Shown here in pieces: positions 1 to 9,300 of a DNA stretch of 20,260 nt. Within the stretch, counting starts at the first letter, position 1, and each line of letters begins with the position of its first letter. The stretch covers positions 5,001 through 25,260 of the forward strand of contig CAUYUJ010005777.1 in NCBI GenBank assembly GCA_963575745.1, given 5' to 3'. This DNA comes from Prorocentrum cordatum (lineage: Eukaryota; Sar; Dinophyceae; Prorocentrales; Prorocentraceae). Below the pieces are notes generated by a model. It was given only the letters and a program-made list of their open reading frames with translations. It was not told where the DNA came from and made no database searches. A program made the position numbers and the translations under genes.

Positions 1-290
1 CCCTCCCGCGCATCACCTACCCACGCCACACCAACCACCACCACCACCACCACCACCACCACCACCACCACCACCACCACCACCACCACCAGCGCGACCC
101 CCTCCGCCCCGACCATTTTACATCGGCGTCGCACGGCCCCCACCGTCCCGCCTCCACGATCGTTCTCCCCTCCCCGCCCGCCCAGTTCACCCCGCCCCCC
201 CTCCGCCCCGACCACCTTATTTCTGCGTCGCACCGCCCCCGCTGTCCCGCCCCCCCGAGACTTCTCCGATTCATCGTCCCCTCACTCCCC
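1..290 (-). repeat. Two units of a GC-rich minisatellite, inverted relative to the array at 15609-16990
   Basis: Read on the minus strand, two units are visible, starting near positions 132 and 231 and running leftward, about 99 bp apart. Each carries the signature 'gcgacg...aaaatggtcggggcgg' or 'aataaggtggtcggggcgg' that also defines the long array near the other end of the window. An (ACC)n tract interrupts the outer unit. No gene is supported: the open frames here are low-complexity arginine, glycine and tryptophan runs. Confidence 0.7.
34..91. repeat. (ACC)n microsatellite
   Basis: About 19 almost perfect ACC trinucleotides. On the minus strand they give a run of tryptophan codons in a spurious open frame. 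Confidence 0.97.
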
Positions 291-414
291 TCCTTTCCTC
301 CAACTCCTTCTCTTCTTATTCTTCCTCCTCCTCCTCCTCCTCCTCCCCTTCCTCCTCCTACTCCTCATCTTCCTCCTCCTCCTCCTCCTCCTCCTCTTCC
401 TCCTTCCCCCTCCG
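290..414. repeat. (TCC/TTC)n pyrimidine tract
   Basis: Nearly pure C/T sequence with long (CCT)n runs broken by TTC and TAC. It is simple-sequence DNA with no coding evidence. Confidence 0.95.
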
Positions 415-479
415 TTTGTGCAAGAGCCATGGCACACGTGCCACTTCTTATTATCATTCGTCTTCTTCGGAGGTTGGGG

Positions 480-625
480 GGTGAGATCGAAGTGGAACGG
501 AGAACCCCCGGGAAATCGGTTTCGGTTTCGTGTTCGTGCGTGCCGTGCGTGCGAGCGAGGCGAAGCTGCGTGAGCGGGCGAGAAGAAAGTCTCCGGTGGC
601 TGAGTCGCGGCCGGACCAAATGATT
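480..625 (+). repeat. Core repeat, copy A (about 150 bp)
   Basis: This stretch starts with 'ggtgagatcgaagtggaacg' and runs through 'ttcggtttcgtgttcgtg' and 'gcgaggcgaagctgcgtg' to 'gcggccggaccaaatg'. The same sequence occurs at 3505-3655 in the same orientation and at 3153-3313 inverted, at roughly 90-95% identity by eye. All three copies run into a GGTGTCCCG minisatellite on the same side, so they belong to one modular repeat. No function is recognised. Confidence 0.88.
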
Positions 626-760
626 CTCCCTCCGGCAAGCGGTGGCCCGCGGTGGCCCGCCGGTGTCCCGCCGGTGTCCCGCTTGTGGCTGGGCCCCGGC
701 CGACCAAATGATTCTCCCTCCGGCAAGCGGTGGCCCGCGGTGTCCCGCTGGTGGGTGCGA
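596..760 (+). repeat. GTCCCG minisatellite, two ~89-bp units
   Basis: Two units begin with 'gtggct' at 596 and 685. Each contains 'ccgaccaaatgattctccct', 'cggcaagcggtggcccgcgg' and several 'ccggtgtcccg' submotifs. It is the counterpart of the 87-bp units at 3627-3887, with a different variable segment. Confidence 0.85.
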
Positions 761-764
761 AAAA

Positions 765-1115
765 ACGATAGTGAGACCGATAACGAAATCGATTGTGATA
801 GTGAGATCGATAGTGGGATCGATGGTCCCATCGATTGTGAGATCGATAGTAAGATCGATAGTGAGATGAATAGTGATACCGATTGTGAGATCGAGTGATA
901 TCGATAGGGAGGTAGTTAGTGGGATCGATAGCGAGATCCAGAGTGAGATCGACAGTGCTATCGATCGAGTGAAATCGATAGTGAGATCGATCGAGTGAGA
1001 TCGATAGTGGGATCGATGGTCCCATCGATCGTGAGACCGATAACGGCATCGCTTGTGAGATCGATAGAGAGATCGATAGTGAGATCGATGGTGAGATCGA
1101 TCGTGAGACCGCGTC
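765..1115 (+). repeat. GAGATCGATAGT satellite
   Basis: A degenerate tandem array of the 12-mer 'gtgagatcgata' and close variants (agtgggatcgat, gtgagaccgata). The motif is rich in GATC and TCGA. The same satellite occurs inverted at 1722-1945 and direct at 4218-4370. Confidence 0.92.
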
Positions 1116-1307
1116 CGTCCCCTGTGCGACGCTGTGAGGCATCCGCCGCCGGCCCGCTCCCGCCGCCTTTACCTTCCCATGCTCGACCGCGAGGTGTCGG
1201 AAAAGCAGCAAGTGTGCGCCATCCCCGAAAGGCTCCCAAGAGGCACCCAAGAAACAAGAATGGTCAAAAAAGGACCCCAAGAGCCCCCCTAGAGGCCTCC
1301 AAGCCCC
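1116..1307. other. GC-rich stretch with no gene
   Basis: Moderately complex GC-rich sequence between the GATCGATA satellite and the purine tract. It contains two similar phrases around 'ggctcccaagaggcacccaag' and 'aggaccccaagagccccc', which resemble the duplicated phrase at 3349-3415. No gene or RNA is recognised. Confidence 0.5.
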
Positions 1308-1620
1308 CCCAAGAAAGAGAAGAAAAGAAGAATAAAAGAATAAAAGAAAAAGAAGAAAAGAAGAAGGAGAAAGAAAAAAACAAAGAAGAAGACAGAGAGA
1401 AAAAAGAGGAAGAAAGAAAGAGAAAGAAGATAAAAAAAAAACGAATAAGAAAGAAAGAAAGACAATACAGAGGAAAGAGAGAAAGAAAGAAAAACAAGAA
1501 AAGAAGGAAGAAGAAGAAAAAAATAGAAATAAAGAAAAAGAATAAAGAAACCCAAGAGAAAGAAGACAAAAAAATAGAAGAAAAAAAGAAAAGAAAAAAA
1601 AGAAGATGAAAAGAAAAACC
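1308..1620. repeat. ~310-base purine-rich (AAG/AAAAG)n tract
   Basis: The plus strand is almost entirely A and G for about 310 bases, mostly GAA, AAAG and AAGAAA, with rare T and C interruptions. It gives long Lys/Glu/Arg open frames on the plus strand and Phe/Leu/Ser frames on the minus strand. These are composition artefacts rather than genes. Confidence 0.95.
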
Positions 1621-1681
1621 GCCCCAAAAGACGCGCCCAAACGGCCCCCCAAGCCCTTGCAAAATGAACAAAATAAATTAC

Positions 1682-1718
1682 CCTATACGACCACCCTTCG
1701 GGTGATAAGGAGGTTCGG
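1682..1718 (-). repeat. 37-bp hairpin element, left copy
   Basis: This is the reverse complement of 4384-4420 with a single mismatch over 37 bases. It contains the perfect hairpin 'caccc ttc gggtg' (1692-1704). It marks the outer boundary of the left arm of the composite inverted repeat. Confidence 0.93.
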
Positions 1719-1721
1719 GGC

Positions 1722-1945
1722 TAGCGGTCTCACTATCGATCTCACTACCGATATCAAAATCGGTCTCGCTCGATCGATCTCACTCGATCGATCTCACAAT
1801 CGATCTCGCTCGATCTATTTCATTCGATCGATCTCACAATCGATCTGACTATCGATCTCACATCGATCCCACTATCGATCTCACTATCGATCTCACATTC
1901 GGTCTAACTATCGATTTCACGAACGATATCACAATCAATATCACA
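1722..1945 (-). repeat. TATCGATCTCAC satellite (inverted copy)
   Basis: A tandem array of 'ctcactatcgat' variants, the reverse complement of the satellites at 765-1115 and 4218-4370. It lies between the 37-bp element and the (CAT)n tract, mirroring the right arm. Confidence 0.92.
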
Positions 1946-3048
<1,103 letters not shown>

Positions 3049-3150
3049 GGGACACCGACGGGACACCGGCGGGACACCGGCGGGACACCGCGCGCCACCG
3101 GCCCCCGAGCGGGACACCGGCGGGACACCGCGGGGCACCGGCCGCCCGGT
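3049..3150 (-). repeat. GGGACACCGGC minisatellite
   Basis: A tandem of 'cgggacaccgg' units, the reverse complement of the GGTGTCCCG units at 3660-3938. It links the (ATC)n tract to the inverted core repeat. Confidence 0.92.
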
Positions 3151-3152
3151 CA

Positions 3153-3313
3153 AGGTTCTTTTGCTCCGGCCGCGCCTCAGCCACAGGAGACTTTCTCTCG
3201 CCCGCCCACGCAGCTTCGCCTCGCCCGCACGGCACGCACGAACACGAAACCGAAATCGATTTCCCGGTATGGGGGCTCTCCATTCCGCTTCGATCTCACC
3301 CCCTCACCTCCGA
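3153..3313 (-). repeat. Core repeat, copy B (inverted)
   Basis: The reverse complement matches 3491-3655 at about 95% by eye, through the GCGGCCGG, AAGTCTCCTGTGGCTGAG and TTTCGGTTTCGTGTTCGTG segments. It forms the inner left arm of the composite palindrome. Confidence 0.92.
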
Positions 3314-3490
3314 TTTTTTCGTTGGTTCCCGGGGGGGGGAGAATGATACCAAGGCGCCCAAGAGCGAAGGATGACGTAAGCAACTCGACACCAAGGCTCC
3401 CAAGAGCGAGCGGCAACGCAACAATCACCACTATTGCCCATTGCTGGCCCCCCTCCCCCCCCAACCTCCTTACCACCCGCAGGCTGGTCG
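3314..3490. other. Spacer at the centre of the inverted repeat
   Basis: About 175 bases without arm-to-arm symmetry. It contains a duplicated phrase, 'accaaggcgcccaagagcga' near 3350 and 'accaaggctcccaagagcga' near 3391. A diverged relative of the 37-bp element lies at 3461-3496. No gene is seen. Confidence 0.6.
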
Positions 3491-3655
3491 TATCGGAGGT
3501 GAGGGGGTGAGATCGAAGTGGAACGGAGAGCCCCCCTACCGGGAAATCGATTTCGGTTTCGTGTTCGTGGGTGCCGTGCGTGCGGGCGAGGCGAAGCTGC
3601 GTGGGCGGGCGAGAAGAAAGTCTCCTGTGGCTGAGGCGCGGCCGGACCAAATGTC
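3491..3655 (+). repeat. Core repeat, copy C
   Basis: Same orientation as copy A and inverted relative to copy B. It begins 'tatcggaggtgaggggg' and ends 'gcggccggaccaaatgtct', where it merges into the 87-bp tandem units. Confidence 0.92.
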
Positions 3656-3938
3656 TTCCTTCTGGGCGGCCGGTGGCCCGCGGTGTCCCGCCGGTGTCCC
3701 GCTGGTGTCCCGTGTGGCTGAGGCGCGGCCGGACCAAATGTCTCCCTTCCAGGCGGGCGGTGGCCCGCGGTGTCCCGCCGGTGTCCCGCTGGTGTCCCGT
3801 GTGGCTGAGGCGCGGCCGGACCAAATGTCTGGCTTCCGGGCGGCCGGTGGCCCGCGGTGTCCCGCCGGTGTCCCGCGTGTGTCCCGGTGTGTCCCGCGGT
3901 GCCCCGCGGTGTCCCGCCGGTGTCCCGCGGTGTCCCGC
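3627..3938 (+). repeat. Three exact-period 87-bp units plus GGTGTCCCG tail
   Basis: Units start with 'gtggctgaggcgcggccgga' at 3627, 3714 and 3801, an exact 87-bp period. Each has a short variable segment after 'accaaatgtct' and then several 'ccggtgtcccg' copies. From 3888 the array degenerates into simple GTGTCCCGCG repeats. The period is a multiple of three, so frames stay open across it. Confidence 0.95.
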
Positions 3939-3978
<40 letters not shown>

Positions 3979-4165
3979 TGATGATGATGACGATGATGAT
4001 GATGATGATGATGTGATGATGATGATGATGATGATGATGGTGATGCTGATGATGATGCTGCTGATGATGTTGATGCTGATGTTGATGCTGATGATGATGA
4101 TGATGATGATGGTGATGCTGATGATGATGATGCTGATGATGATGATGATGATGATGATGAGATGA

Positions 4166-4217
<52 letters not shown>
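3939..4217. repeat. (GAT)n tract, right arm
   Basis: (GAT)n with GCT, GTT and GTGAT interruptions. It is the reverse-complement counterpart of the longer (ATC)n tract at 1946-3048. Confidence 0.96.
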
Positions 4218-4219
<2 letters not shown>

Positions 4220-4370
4220 CGAGTGAGATCGAGTGTGAGATAGATCGAGTGAGATCGAGTGAGATCGATTGTGAGATCGATTGTGAGATCGATCGAGGGA
4301 GATCGATCGAGCGAGACCGATACTGAGATCGACAGTGAGATCGATAAAGAGACCGATCGAGTGAGACGTT
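4218..4370 (+). repeat. GAGATCGATTGT satellite, right arm
   Basis: A tandem array of 'gtgagatcga' and 'gagatcgattgt' units, the mirror of 1722-1945. Confidence 0.92.
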
Positions 4371-4383
4371 GGTTCCTCCCCCC

Positions 4384-4420
4384 CCGAATCTCCTTATCAC
4401 CCGAAGGGTGGTCGTATAGG
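4384..4420 (+). repeat. 37-bp hairpin element, right copy
   Basis: Inverted copy of 1682-1718 with 36 of 37 bases matching. It contains the hairpin 'caccc gaa gggtg' (4398-4410). It closes the right arm of the composite inverted repeat. Confidence 0.93.
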
Positions 4421-4600
4421 TAGGTATTATTATGTTGATTAATATGTTTCTTCTTCGTATAATCATAATTCGTATTACTATTAGCCTCATTTGCATGAGT
4501 TGTATTAGTCTTCGCATTCGCAGTATGATTATTCGTCGTCTGTTTCGTATTATGAATAGTTCAAGTATCTCTATATCCTGATTAGTATGAACCCTCTTCC
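4421..4600. other. AT-rich island, no gene
   Basis: About 180 bases that are markedly AT-rich compared with the GC-rich surroundings, with loosely repeated 'cgtattat', 'cgtataat' and 'cgtattac' phrases. It lies just beyond the 3' tail of the main LINE. No gene or RNA is recognised. Confidence 0.55.
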
Positions 4601-4608
4601 TCCTCCTC

Positions 4609-4711
4609 CAACTCCAACTCCAACTCCAACTCCAACTCCAACTCCAACTCCAACTCCAACTCCAACTCCTCCTCCTCCTCCTCCTCCTCCTCCTCCTCCT
4701 CCTTCTTCCTG
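4609..4711 (-). repeat. 3' microsatellite tail of the LINE: (GGA)n then (GTTGGA)n
   Basis: On the minus strand, a (GGA)n run (4670-4711) is followed by about ten copies of the hexamer GTTGGA (4609-4669) and a few more GGA. It begins about 71 bases after the last stop codon of the element. Many LINEs end in a short simple repeat instead of poly(A), and I read this tract as that tail or as the target microsatellite. Sequence recognition is certain; the role is inferred. Confidence 0.75.
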
Positions 4712-4782
4712 CACCGATGGAGGCCGAAGACCGCACTGAAGAATCATGCAAAGGAGAGGCAGCAGCGGCGGCGGCAAGACAA

Positions 4783-6348
4783 TTAGTGGTGCCTGTCCGA
4801 CGCGAACTGCCCCCACCCGTGTCCTTCGTAGAACGGGTCGAAGGGCGCGAAAAACTCCTCGACCTCTGCTGGAACCTCGGGCACTGTTCCTGCCTGCAAC
4901 AAGGTCATGTCTGAGGGAGCCGCCAAGAGCAGAGACTGAGCAATGACTTTGGATAACAAAGACGGGTACTGTTTGGCAGCGGCGGTAGAAAACTGGCCAT
5001 TCGCACGGGTGCCCACCAACTCCTCAGGATGCGACTCATGGTTACATATACCGCTGCCTGGGAGCTGGCGGATCAAATCTTTCAAACCAGGAGAGTTGAC
5101 AGCGAGCAGGGTTGTCGGTTTCCGAGAGCGGGCCCCGCACTGACACTGATCAACATTCAAAAACTCCACACGTGCCTGTCGGGACATGCCCCTCATCGCA
5201 CGTACTTCTGGCAGGCGCCATATTGAGGGGAGGTGAGGAAGAGGAGGCGCGAGGGGGTGTTCGACGATGCAAGCAATACCCTTTGCCATGCACACATATG
5301 CAACCTGCAACATAGTCTGGAGCAAACGATTACCAAGCATTATTTGTTCCCATTCGGACTTCGAGCGAGCAGGCAGGCCCCAGAGCCACTTGTCGGATCT
5401 CAACACCCGTGGCCTGTCGCCTCCGCACGGAGGTGGGTTAGCTCTGCCTTTAGACCAGGTCTCGCATGGGGGTCCTCCGACCGCGCCCAGGACTGCACCG
5501 TCCCATATTAGCGACAGTAGCTGCTGCACAGACTTTTTCTGAGTGAGATCACCTCGAACGGGGCTGTTAGCTACATCCACTGAAAGCATGATGACAGGCA
5601 ACAACGAACGCGCCTGGAAAACTTCAAAATGGGCCTGGACGTCGTCCTGACGCCTCTGGCCACTAAAAAGATGGAGATAATACCTCGTGAACGTCGGTTG
5701 TCGAGGGAGCCCAGACGATTGCACATCACACTCCACCTGGTGCTGGGCTCGCTCCACACCCTCCGTAGTCGCCCTGATGACGACTGGATCCACCTCGCCT
5801 CCCAGGGCAGGGCCAATGATCCTCACGGGCGGTCCTGCAGCATAGTTCTGACACTCCCCACGCATACGGGCAGCACGCGCCTCACGGGCGTCTTCAGCAC
5901 GTAGCTCACACACCTGCTCGACTGATAGCGGTTCCATATGATGCACCAGCTGAGCTAAGCAGTGCCGCGATCCGAAGCGGAGATGTCGAAGCAGGCGGCT
6001 ACGCCTGCTCCAATCCAAACAGCATGCTTGACAGACCGTGCCCACTGCGACGCGTCCCGCCAGGTCGAACACCGGATGCGCCAGTGTTCGATGCCGCGAC
6101 CATGCCACTTTAGAATTGAAGACTAGGTCGCAGTCCCGACAGGGATAAACGAGCTCGCTCGCAGCAGGCTTGAGAATATGGGGTACAGGAAGGTTACCGC
6201 GCAAACATATATCGTGCAAATCACTTCTCCATATAGCTACCTCGGCCAACGCTAAGTGTTCTGCTAGGGCACTGCGCCCGGCCTCCCGACACCAAGAGGT
6301 CCACATCGCTCTGTCCGTGCGGGCAAGTAAATCCACCAAGACGTGCCG
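4783..6348 (-). CDS. LINE third frame: C2H2 zinc fingers plus cytosine-5 methyltransferase-like domain (probably the C-terminus of ORF2)
   Basis: The open frame starts after a TAG at 6349-6351 and has no ATG until 6306. It overlaps the end of ORF2 by about 85 bases in the -1 frame, so it is most simply the C-terminal part of the ORF2 protein after a one-base loss, or reached by -1 frameshifting. Residue numbers count from the TTG at 6339. Two C2H2-like fingers lie at C67-C70-H83-H88 and C103-C106-H119-H126 (or C127). The C-terminal half has methyltransferase-like motifs in the right order: LHLFSG (222-227, motif I-like), SVDV (253-256), GGPPCETWS with Cys292 (288-296, motif IV-like), IVEHP (358-362, in place of ENV), a QCGARSRKPT segment (400-409) and YPSLLSKVIAQSL (458-470, motif X-like). 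The zinc fingers are confident. The methyltransferase fold is a motif-based inference, and activity is unknown because the usual ENV motif reads EHP. Confidence 0.8.
   Translation of the reverse strand, partial: RHVLVDLLARTDRAMWTSWCREAGRSALAEHLALAEVAIWRSDLHDICLRGNLPVPHILKPAASELVYPCRDCDLVFNSKVAWSRHRTLAHPVFDLAGRVAVGTVCQACCLDWSRRSRLLRHLRFGSRHCLAQLVHHMEPLSVEQVCELRAEDAREARAARMRGECQNYAAGPPVRIIGPALGGEVDPVVIRATTEGVERAQHQVECDVQSSGLPRQPTFTRYYLHLFSGQRRQDDVQAHFEVFQARSLLPVIMLSVDVANSPVRGDLTQKKSVQQLLSLIWDGAVLGAVGGPPCETWSKGRANPPPCGGDRPRVLRSDKWLWGLPARSKSEWEQIMLGNRLLQTMLQVAYVCMAKGIACIVEHPLAPPLPHLPSIWRLPEVRAMRGMSRQARVEFLNVDQCQCGARSRKPTTLLAVNSPGLKDLIRQLPGSGICNHESHPEELVGTRANGQFSTAAAKQYPSLLSKVIAQSLLLAAPSDMTLLQAGTVPEVPAEVEEFFAPFDPFYEGHGWGQFASDRHH
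6264..6348 (-). other. ORF2/third-frame overlap: probable one-base frameshift
   Basis: ORF2 ends at 6264, while the following frame (-1) is open from 6348. The protein sense appears to pass from one to the other near 'tcttggtgg' at about 6335-6343, where both frames encode a similar 'L-A-R-T' stretch. No classical X-XXY-YYZ slippery heptamer is seen there, so a single-base deletion in this copy is the simpler reading. Confidence 0.65.
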
Positions 6349-9300
6349 CTAACGGGACGGTGTATCGCAGGCACGCTGATTCGATCGGCCATCCATACCA
6401 GATCCGCGCTGAGCATCTGTGCCCAGCTCCCCTTCGCCTCAATCAAGGCGTCCAACATGTGCAAAAGGCCCTGGGAAGCGGAGTCCAGGAGTTTGGGCAA
6501 AAACCGAAGCCTCCTCAGCTGGATCACGACGAGGGGCGGCAATCGGCGGCAGGCAACGTACAACTTATGGGTGGGCCAGGCACGCAAATCATCCTCCTCC
6601 TGACGCCTATACCCCATCGCGGCCCGCATTGAGGCCAAGTAAGCAGTTTCCAGGAACCGCTGGTTACCACACGAAAGCCCAGACCACACGGCACAATGGA
6701 ACAGGACCCGACTGTGGCAGTAGGCAGCCCCAAACTTGTACTTATGAGCCACGTCCAAGTCGTTATTGTTCTTAAACACAGCACGCTTAAGAGCACCCAA
6801 AACGCCTAGCTGAGAGCGGTGACGGTGCATGAGCTCCGCCGTCGTGGTACGCGACGCGTGGATCATGGATCCCAGATGCTTGCAAACGTTGGCCATATAA
6901 ACGCATTTGCCTATACTCGAAACCTGAAACTGGCCCTTCATATCTGCAAGCTTAGCCTGCACTGCACCTTTCCCCGTACCTTCAAGCCCAAAAAGCAAGG
7001 TGGACTTACCCTCCCCGTAGTTAACGACGAAACCAGACGACGACATGACCTCATGCACAATTCGAACAACGACGGAGGCGAGGCGAGGACAATCACGTGC
7101 GCTCGTGCTCATCTGCAATACTGCTAAGTCGTCAACATAAGACGGTGATCCGACGACGGAATCAGTGTCACGCTCCCTGTCGCGAAAGCATATGGGCAAT
7201 TCTGGCAGCAACTCCCGGATATCAATCGTAATCCCTTCTGCAAAGAATCTACCTCTCAGCTTCTCATGGACAGGAGCAAACGCAAGAGTGAAGAAGACAT
7301 CGGCTGGCGGCATGCCCGGTCGTGCACCTATGACTGCACGCGCCACCGACTTTGCTCCCTTCACTTGAAACCAGGTGCACGAGTTGACGTCCTGCACCGT
7401 GTCTTGCAGGTGCTTGTCACCAACTCTCTCAAAGACAGTGGGTTGAGCCAAAACCTCGCGCAACACCCCCTCCAATGCAAATGGCAATGCAAGATCGTCC
7501 ACGACGTCTTCTAGTTCGCTTGCGGCGGACGGCAACGGCACCAAAAATTCACGTATGACCGTATGGAAGGCGGCTTTAAGGTCCGTAAAGTAGAGCACCG
7601 TGGAACACCCCCTCGAGTGTGCAAAATCCTGGAAGACCCTGACCTGCAATGACGCACTAGCTGTGCCCCTTCCCGCCCGTCCCCCGCGTTGGTCAATATC
7701 AAGCAGTGCCGACGCTACTTCCACAATCTTACGCCGCAAAAACTTATGGTGATGCTTGCACACATGCACGCCCAGGAGAATCTCTCGAAAATTGCTAAGC
7801 AGGCGGGGGTCTCCTTTCTTGAAGAGGTCGTGTGCGACACCCCCTTTCCACGCCAAAGGCTCTCTACAGGTGAGCTGGACTTTAGTCAACAGAGGGAGCA
7901 ACATACGAGCACACACATCGGGGGCAGCCAAATATACATCGTTTGTGAGCAAGTCGGGACCACCTGCTTTCTTACGCGAAGCGCGAAGCAGGTCGCAACG
8001 CAGGGAATCAAGGGAATGCAAACTGGACAACTCTCTGGCACCGACGGATGTGAATGCTTTTTGCTGCGCATTGTAGGCAACGACCAACTCTTCCACAGTG
8101 CAGATGGACGCCTTCTCTGCCGCAGCGAAGTGCTGCAACAGCCCATACGCGAGAGCCTCTCGCGATTCAAAAGGGACACCAGTGGTGTCCAATCGCATGG
8201 GTAGCGCACCCTTGTCACCTTTGCTACGAGAGCCTCCAAAGGCCATCAAGCACGACATCCAACCCCATTCCTCCCGGCCATCACTGGCAGCAATAGCATC
8301 GTTGACTTTTTGGGCCCCTTCGACGAGAAAATCGGCACGGTCCCCCCTCAGCTTTTTCCTAATAATGCGCTGAGACGTCCGAAGAAACATAAGGCAGGTT
8401 TCGTGAAATTCATGAACCCCCTGGAGCTGCTCAACCCAGAGTCTGGCTCCGAAACACAGGACTCCCACACATGCGTCGAAATCGGGAAATGCAAGCCTGG
8501 CCGCAGCAGTGTCAGGCTCGTCGTCAGCCTGCACGAGGGATACGGCAAAGCTCAGCAGCGGACGGGCATCACAGTTGCGAAAGGCACGCAGGACACCACG
8601 AACAGTGCGCCGAAGGCGGATGGCCCACAGCGTTTCAGCACGAATATAACTGCGCACTGGTCCCTTCTTACCTCGAGCAAAGTTGTTGACAGCACATTGG
8701 TACATCATACTTGTGAGCAATTCAAAGTGTCGGTTCACATCAAGGGACCAGTGCAAGGGGGGGCAATCCAGGAGATCCTTCTCGAAAGCCTCACGCTTGA
8801 CAGGATCACGCGTGGCGGCCACATCTATGGCGGGGACCCTTTTGCCGACCATGATGTGCTCATTCCACCGAAACTTAGCATAAACTGGGTAGTGGTCCTG
8901 GTGCCTGCGGTCGACATCGATATCGTGCAGAACCCCATGCTCCGTGACATGGCATGCCAAGCATAGCGGAGCACAGACGTAGTCGATGCGATGCTGGGAC
9001 CCAGAGTGGCGCATGTATGTGTATGTAGGCGTGGCCGCAGGAGACATGGTGGTGACAGCAGCCAAACGTGCCTCACATAACAAAGCATGGAAAAACTCCC
9101 CATTACTGTCCTCCGAAGTGCCTCCGAAAGTCCCTACTACCTCTGACTGTTTGTCTCCCAAGCGTGCGTTGGCATCTCCTAGTATGATATCAACGCCAAA
9201 GCGGCTGACGATCCTCTTAGCATGGTCCCACCACCGCTTGCGAACGTCTATCTTCGCCTCCGTGCAGGGTGCATGACAGACCATTACAACTGTGCTCCAA

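Noticed and set aside
282-1652. 456-codon minus-strand open frame
   Set aside because: It runs across the pyrimidine/purine tracts and the GATCGATA satellite. The protein is Phe/Ser/Leu runs and repeats, explained by simple sequence.
3627-3887. Regular repeats considered as a CRISPR array
   Set aside because: The units are tandem minisatellite copies with only a short variable segment, have no unique spacers of constant length and no cas genes, and sit in a eukaryotic-type context.
3177-4751. 524-codon minus-strand open frame
   Set aside because: It is composed of the GTTGGA, (GAT)n, GATCGA and 87-bp repeats read through. The periods are multiples of three, which keeps it open without coding.
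7446-7460. 'ttttggctcaa' on the minus strand, resembling part of the dinoflagellate spliced leader
   Set aside because: Only 11 bases match, the upstream bases do not, and the site lies inside RT coding sequence (Leu-Ala-Gln-Pro). Treated as chance.
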